Origin: CAZUZD01 sp964624465
GTDB lineage: Bacteria > Planctomycetota > Planctomycetia > Isosphaerales > Isosphaeraceae
Assembly (NCBI GenBank): GCA_964624465.1
Contig: CAZUZD010000102.1
Coordinates: forward strand, 1-18,540
Direction of reading: 5' to 3'
Length of the DNA stretch: 18,540 nucleotides
How positions within the stretch are numbered: position 1 is the stretch's first letter; every line of letters begins with the position of its first letter. Made by a program: the position numbers and the translations under genes. A model generated the notes under the pieces. It was given only the letters and a program-made list of their open reading frames with translations. It ran no database searches and was not told where the DNA came from. Below are positions 14,256 through 18,540 of the stretch, in pieces.

Positions 14256-17200
14256 ATGGTCTCATCGTCCTGCCCGTTCCGCGTGTCTGCCTTCCTGTCC
14301 TGTCTGGTGCTGACGGTGACCGCGAGCACCGCAACGGCCGCAGTCAGGCCTCTGAAGGTGTTCGTCCTGGCCGGTCAGTCGAACATGGAGGGACACGGGT
14401 TCATCGCGGCCGACCCGAAGCGGAATGAGGGCAAGGGGAGCCTGGAGTACGTTGCCAATGACAAAGCCACGGCGGGCAAGTTCAAGCACCTGCTGGGAAC
14501 GGACGGCCAGTGGATCGTCCGCGACGACGTGTGGATTCACTTCCTCGAGCGCAAGGGGAAACTCTCCGCCGGGTTCGGCGTGAAGGAGGACCGCATCGGC
14601 CCGGAACTCGGGTTCGGCTGGGTGGTCGGCGACGCGTTCGAAGAGCCGGTGCTGCTGATCAAACTGGCATGGGGCGGGAAGAGCTTGAAGAAGGACTTCC
14701 GGCCACCGAGCGCCGGCGGTGAGGTCGGGGCGTTCTACACGGAGGTGATCGACCGCACCAAGGCCCTGCTGAAGAATCTGAAGACCGAGTTCCCGGAGAT
14801 CGGCGACCGTAGGTATGAGCTGGCCGGGTTTAGCTGGCACCAGGGATGGAACGACCGCATCGACCAGGCCGCCGTGGACGAGTACCAGAAGAACCTGGGC
14901 CACTTCATTCGCGACGTCCGCAAGGAGCTGGGTGCGCCGAACCTGCCGTTCGTGATCGCCGAGACCGGCATGACCGGGCCGGACGAGAAGCACCCCCGCG
15001 CCCTGAAGCTCATGGCCGCGCAAGCCGCCGTCGCCGAGGAGGCCGAGTTCCAGGGGAACGTTGCGTTCGTGGGCACGAAGGCGTTCTGGCGGCCGGAGGC
15101 TGTGTCGCCCACCAAGCAGGGGTACCACTGGAACAACAACGCCGAAACGTACTACCTCATCGGCGAGGCGATGGGCCACGCCATGATGAAGCTGTGCGCA
15201 AAGAAGCTCTCCGCGGAGCTGCACCTGAAGGATTGGAAGCACTCGGGGACGCTCACAATGCTGACCACCCCGGCTGGGGCAGACCTGCCCGAGACGGCCG
15301 TCGTTTCGGAGTGCCCTGTGCTCGTGCGGCTCCACCGCGACTGGTTCGACTTCACGGAGGCCCGTCCCGATGGCGCCGACGTGCGATTCACCAACGCCGA
15401 GGGTGCGCGGTTGGCCCATCAGGTCGAGGAGTGGGACGCGAAGGCCGGGACTGCGAGCATCTGGGTGCGGGTGCCCGATATCAAGGGCAACTCCCGGCAG
15501 TCGCTCCGAATGTTTTGGGGCAAGGCCGACGCAGCGAGTGAGTCGGACGGCAAGGCGGTGTTCAACGAGTCCAACGGCTACCTCGGCGTGTGGCACATGG
15601 GCGAGACGGTCCGGGACGAGGTGGGGACGCTGACGACGAAGGACGTCGACACCACCCCGGCGAGGGGCGTGATCGGCGCCGCGCGGCATTTCGACGGCAA
15701 GGCCCGAGTCGATTGCGGCGACAAGATCGCGAACTTCCCGACGGGGGACCACCCGCACACCACCGAGGTCTGGTTCCGGCCCGAGGTCGTCAACACGACC
15801 CTCATCGGCTGGGGCCACGACAAGCCGCAGGGCAAGGTGGTGATGCAGTTTCGCGGTCCGCCCCACATCCGGATAGATTGCTGGTTTTCGGGGGCGAACG
15901 TCGAAAGCACGGGCCGAATTTCGATGAACGAATGGGTCCACGTCGCGCACGTCTGCCGGCCGGGGGATTCACGCCTGTACGTCAACGGAGTCTTGTCCGG
16001 CGTGTCCACCGAGAAGGGCTCGCCCCTGAACCTTCCCAGCCTCAGCGGGTTGTGGATCGGCAACTGGCGCGGCCAGGACCAGTTCCAGGGAGACCTGGAC
16101 GAGGTCCGGATCTCGCAGGTGTCGCGCTCGCCCGACTGGATGCGGCTGCAATACGAGAACCAGAAGCCGCTCCAGACCCTCGTGGGGCCGATCGTGCGCC
16201 CGGGGGACGAGTTTTCCCTCGAGGCGGAGGCCGTGACGGTCAACGAGGGAGGAATCCTCCGCGTGACGGCCCGGGCGGGCGGGGCGCAGAAACTGACGTG
16301 GTCGGCGATCAAGGGCGACCGTGAGGAAATCCTCGCCGTCGACCGCTTCACTTTCGAGTTCGCGCCCGGCCGCGTGACCGGGGACACGCCGATGACACTG
16401 CGACTCAAGGCGGTGTTCCCGGATGGGGTCAAGTCGCGCGACCTCGGCCTGACCGTCAAGGAGGCCATCCCCGATCCCCAGTTCAGCCTGCAGGCCCCGG
16501 CCGACTGGGACGGGCGCAAGGAGCTGGTGCTCGAACCGCGGCTCTCGAACCTCGCGGCGTTGAGAGCGGCCGGCGGCGGTGCCGGGGACCTGCGGACCAA
16601 ATGGACCGTCGGGCCGCTCGCCGTCATCAAGGACATCTTACCAGGAAAGCTGCGCCTGCTTCGGGCGCAGAACAGCGGGCGGCTCACGGTCACGGTCACT
16701 CTCAGCAACGGTGGGCGGGAGGTGGTCCAGTCGGCGACGATCTCCGTCAAGGAGCCTGCGTCCGACGCCTGGGTCCATCGCGTCCCGAGGCGCGACGAGA
16801 GGCCGGAGGAGGGGCAGTTCTACGCCCGGGATGACCGGAACGAGGGCACGCTGCACTATAACGGCACGCTCGAAGCGCCCGCGGACGAGGTGTTCCTGAG
16901 GGTATTCTGCGACGACAGGCCGTTCGCGACCGTGACCGCCGTGCCGGGCAAGGATTCGACCTACGCGCTCGCTGCCAAGCTCAGGCCGGGGCTGGTCAAA
17001 TACCGCGTCGAGTTCGGCACGCGGAGCGGCGGCCAGGAGACCGTCCTCGACAAGGTCGGGAACCTGCTGTGCGGCGACGCCTTCCTGATCGAGGGCCAGT
17101 CCAACGCCGAGGCGCTCGACCTCCCCTGGGAGACGCCCCGGGAGACCAGCGACTGGGTCCGCACCTACGGCGGCCCTCTGGGGCGTGACACCGACGGCGA

Positions 17201-18191
17201 GGCCTGGGTACGTGACCACTCGCATCGATCGGGCGGCCAGCGGCCGAATCTCTGGGCCCCGGCGGTCTGGAAGTTCAAGCCCCCGGAGCACGAGGCGTTC
17301 GTCGGCTGGTGGGGGATGGAACTGGGCAAGCGGCTGGTCGCGAGCCAGAAGGTGCCGGTGTGCCTCATCAACGTCGCTCTCGGCGGCACCCGCATCGACC
17401 AGCACCAGCGCAACGCGGCCAACCCCGCCGACCTCGCGACGATCTACGGCCGCTGGCTCTGGCGGCTGCAACAGGCGAAGCTCACGCACGGCATTCGCGC
17501 CGTCATCTGGCACCAGGGCGAGAACGACCAGCCGGCCGACGGGCCCTCGGGCGACTACGGCTGGGAGAACTATCACCGCTACTTCGTCGAGATGGCCGCC
17601 GGTTGGAAGCGAGACCTGCCGAACATCCGCCACAATTACGTATTCCAGATCTGGCCGGACTCGTGCGCGATGGGCGGCAGGGACGGTGCGGGGGACCGCC
17701 TCCGCGAACAGCAGCGGACCCTTCCAGACCTATTCTCCAACCTGAGCGTCATGTCCACGCTCGGGATCCGCCCGCCCGGCGGCTGTCACTTCCCCCTCGA
17801 AGGGTACAACGAGTTCGCGCGGCTGCTGCAACCGCTCATCGAGCGCGACCTGTACGGGAAGACGCCGGCCGGGTCCGTCACGCCTCCGAACTTGAAGCGG
17901 GCCCGCTTTGCGAACGCCGAGAGGAACGCCCTGATCCTGGAATTCGATCAGCCCGTCGTCTGGAAGAGCGGGCTCGCCGGCCAGTTCTACCTCGACGGGG
18001 CGAAGGATCAGGTCGACCACGCCGTTGTCAACGGGTCCACCCTCACGCTGAAATTGAAGACGCTGTCGGCCGCCAAGCTCCTGACCTACCTGAAGGAAAG
18101 GGCGTGGAGCCAGGACATCTTGCTCCTCGGGGAAAACGGCATCGCCGCCCTGACCTTCTGCGAAGTGCCCATCTCGGACCCGCCCCGCTAA
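14256..18191 (+). CDS. Giant secreted protein with two sialate O-acetylesterase-type domains, DUF2341 and LamG
   Basis: The protein has 1311 residues counted from the ATG at 14256 (AGAGGTG seven bases upstream; the GTG at 14226 is less likely). Residues 1-30 are a signal peptide (SAFLSCLVLTVTASTATAA). Domain 1, about 31-330, is an SGNH/SASA esterase with GQSNMEG at 40-46 and WHQGWND at 194-200. DUF2341 follows at about 355-425 (VLVRLHRDWFDF to LRMFWGKAD), then a LamG domain at about 438-640 ending LDEVRISQVSRSPDW, and two beta-rich linker segments at about 645-830. A second SASA domain starts near 935 with GDAFLIEGQSN and has WHQGEND at 1085-1091. It should remove acetyl groups from complex glycans outside the cytoplasm, with LamG binding the polysaccharide. 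It begins soon after a transposon graveyard. Confidence 0.85.
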   Translation: MVSSSCPFRVSAFLSCLVLTVTASTATAAVRPLKVFVLAGQSNMEGHGFIAADPKRNEGKGSLEYVANDKATAGKFKHLLGTDGQWIVRDDVWIHFLERKGKLSAGFGVKEDRIGPELGFGWVVGDAFEEPVLLIKLAWGGKSLKKDFRPPSAGGEVGAFYTEVIDRTKALLKNLKTEFPEIGDRRYELAGFSWHQGWNDRIDQAAVDEYQKNLGHFIRDVRKELGAPNLPFVIAETGMTGPDEKHPRALKLMAAQAAVAEEAEFQGNVAFVGTKAFWRPEAVSPTKQGYHWNNNAETYYLIGEAMGHAMMKLCAKKLSAELHLKDWKHSGTLTMLTTPAGADLPETAVVSECPVLVRLHRDWFDFTEARPDGADVRFTNAEGARLAHQVEEWDAKAGTASIWVRVPDIKGNSRQSLRMFWGKADAASESDGKAVFNESNGYLGVWHMGETVRDEVGTLTTKDVDTTPARGVIGAARHFDGKARVDCGDKIANFPTGDHPHTTEVWFRPEVVNTTLIGWGHDKPQGKVVMQFRGPPHIRIDCWFSGANVESTGRISMNEWVHVAHVCRPGDSRLYVNGVLSGVSTEKGSPLNLPSLSGLWIGNWRGQDQFQGDLDEVRISQVSRSPDWMRLQYENQKPLQTLVGPIVRPGDEFSLEAEAVTVNEGGILRVTARAGGAQKLTWSAIKGDREEILAVDRFTFEFAPGRVTGDTPMTLRLKAVFPDGVKSRDLGLTVKEAIPDPQFSLQAPADWDGRKELVLEPRLSNLAALRAAGGGAGDLRTKWTVGPLAVIKDILPGKLRLLRAQNSGRLTVTVTLSNGGREVVQSATISVKEPASDAWVHRVPRRDERPEEGQFYARDDRNEGTLHYNGTLEAPADEVFLRVFCDDRPFATVTAVPGKDSTYALAAKLRPGLVKYRVEFGTRSGGQETVLDKVGNLLCGDAFLIEGQSNAEALDLPWETPRETSDWVRTYGGPLGRDTDGEAWVRDHSHRSGGQRPNLWAPAVWKFKPPEHEAFVGWWGMELGKRLVASQKVPVCLINVALGGTRIDQHQRNAANPADLATIYGRWLWRLQQAKLTHGIRAVIWHQGENDQPADGPSGDYGWENYHRYFVEMAAGWKRDLPNIRHNYVFQIWPDSCAMGGRDGAGDRLREQQRTLPDLFSNLSVMSTLGIRPPGGCHFPLEGYNEFARLLQPLIERDLYGKTPAGSVTPPNLKRARFANAERNALILEFDQPVVWKSGLAGQFYLDGAKDQVDHAVVNGSTLTLKLKTLSAAKLLTYLKERAWSQDILLLGENGIAALTFCEVPISDPPR

Positions 18192-18259
18192 CCGACGCCC
18201 CAATGCGTGAGACGTCTGCCACCCTCGCCGGGGCCACCACCCGCTGAGGAGGATGCAGC

Positions 18260-18490
18260 ATGACCGATTCCCTGTTTCACACCCTGGCGGCGGCTTGCCT
18301 GTTCGCGCCGGGGTTGGGCGGAGTCGAGATCGCGGCCGACTCGATGCCCCAGAAGGCGGAGATGGCCGGCTACCTGCTCGTGCCGCACGAGCGGGTCGAT
18401 AAGTCGTTCAACGCCGGATTTTCGATGTACGTGGCGGCCTGGCCGCTCTTGAGGAACTACCCCGGGAAGGACTTCAAGAGCGGGCTGTGA
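18260..18490 (+). CDS. N-terminal fragment of a conserved secreted protein, probably interrupted
   Basis: The 76-residue ORF has a strong GAGGAGG seven bases before its ATG and a signal-like start (LFHTLAAACLFAPGLGG). The mature part MAGYLLVPHERVDKSFNAG and MYVAAWPLLRNYPGKDF looks like the opening of a longer planctomycete secreted protein, yet it stops at KSGL with a TGA at 18488-18490. The following bases can be read in shifted frames as TTC CCC ACG and then TGG GCG CGG GTG ATG, so the gene seems broken by small insertions, with the rest beyond the window. It lies 68 bases after the giant esterase gene and could be co-transcribed with it. Function unknown. Confidence 0.55.
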   Translation: MTDSLFHTLAAACLFAPGLGGVEIAADSMPQKAEMAGYLLVPHERVDKSFNAGFSMYVAAWPLLRNYPGKDFKSGL

Positions 18491-18540
18491 CCTTCCCCAC
18501 GAATGGTGGGCGCGGGTGATGTTACCGGAAGCGGGTTTCG

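Noticed and set aside
14262..15950. 562-codon open frame on the minus strand
   Set aside because: It is antisense to the giant esterase gene, whose domains are clear on the plus strand. The translation is full of Arg, His, Val and Pro with no family features, as expected from the GC-rich codon pattern.
16638..17633. 331-codon open frame on the minus strand
   Set aside because: Antisense to the second SASA domain; low-complexity product without a plausible start context.
1..18540. CRISPR array, tRNA or rRNA genes
   Set aside because: No regularly spaced repeats, tRNA-like cloverleaf ends or rRNA signature sequences were seen on either strand; a dedicated search was not possible.

Overview
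This is a GC-rich stretch of bacterial chromosome whose gene content best fits a member of the Planctomycetota, with an Isosphaeraceae- or Gemmata-like relative most likely. That placement is an inference from several things: secreted SGNH-hydrolase, DUF2341 and LamG proteins, a CIA30-domain protein, a pRiA4b ORF-3-like protein, a divergent second EF-Tu, and abundant decayed transposases. No rRNA or tRNA gene, CRISPR array or replication origin is visible.

Layout. 1-1113: the 3' tail of a resolvase, then a frameshifted, truncated DDE transposase remnant and a non-coding stretch. 1114-3519 (minus): a tight three-gene cluster (170-aa unknown, pRiA4b ORF-3-like, 230-aa unknown) followed by a CIA30-domain protein. 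3614-4794: a low-GC coding remnant, a DUF952 gene and an N-terminally truncated copy of peptidyl-tRNA hydrolase 2 (PTH2). 4893-8679 (minus): a probable five-gene operon, in transcription order a secreted lyase-fold protein, TspO, a cupin, a nitrilase-superfamily enzyme broken by one frameshift, and a membrane-anchored lyase-fold protein. 9026-10444 (plus): a small Trp/Pro-rich ORF, a divergent EF-Tu paralogue and a strong hairpin. 10465-12871 (minus): a small membrane protein, a sterol/macrolide-type glycosyltransferase and its overlapping TetR regulator. 13027-13413 (plus): a full-length PTH2, divergent from tetR across a palindromic operator candidate. 13408-14172: a small ORF, a multiply frameshifted IS66 transposase remnant and another coding remnant. 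14256-18191 (plus): a giant secreted protein with two sialate O-acetylesterase-type domains separated by DUF2341 and LamG. 18260-18490: a short ORF, apparently the start of an interrupted gene.

How the genes may work together. The most suggestive group is 9.0-13.4 kb: an EF-Tu paralogue with altered switch I and G5 motifs behind a possible leader peptide, a TetR-controlled glycosyltransferase of the kind that acts on hydrophobic small molecules, and a PTH2 divergent from tetR. This could be a toxin- or antibiotic-protection neighbourhood touching translation; that is inference from gene families and order. The 4.9-8.7 kb operon couples two extracytoplasmic carbohydrate-binding/lyase-fold proteins to TspO, a cupin and an amidase-type enzyme, a combination for which I know no described system. 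The flanks are full of decayed mobile DNA, so the window looks like an accessory, rearranged region.
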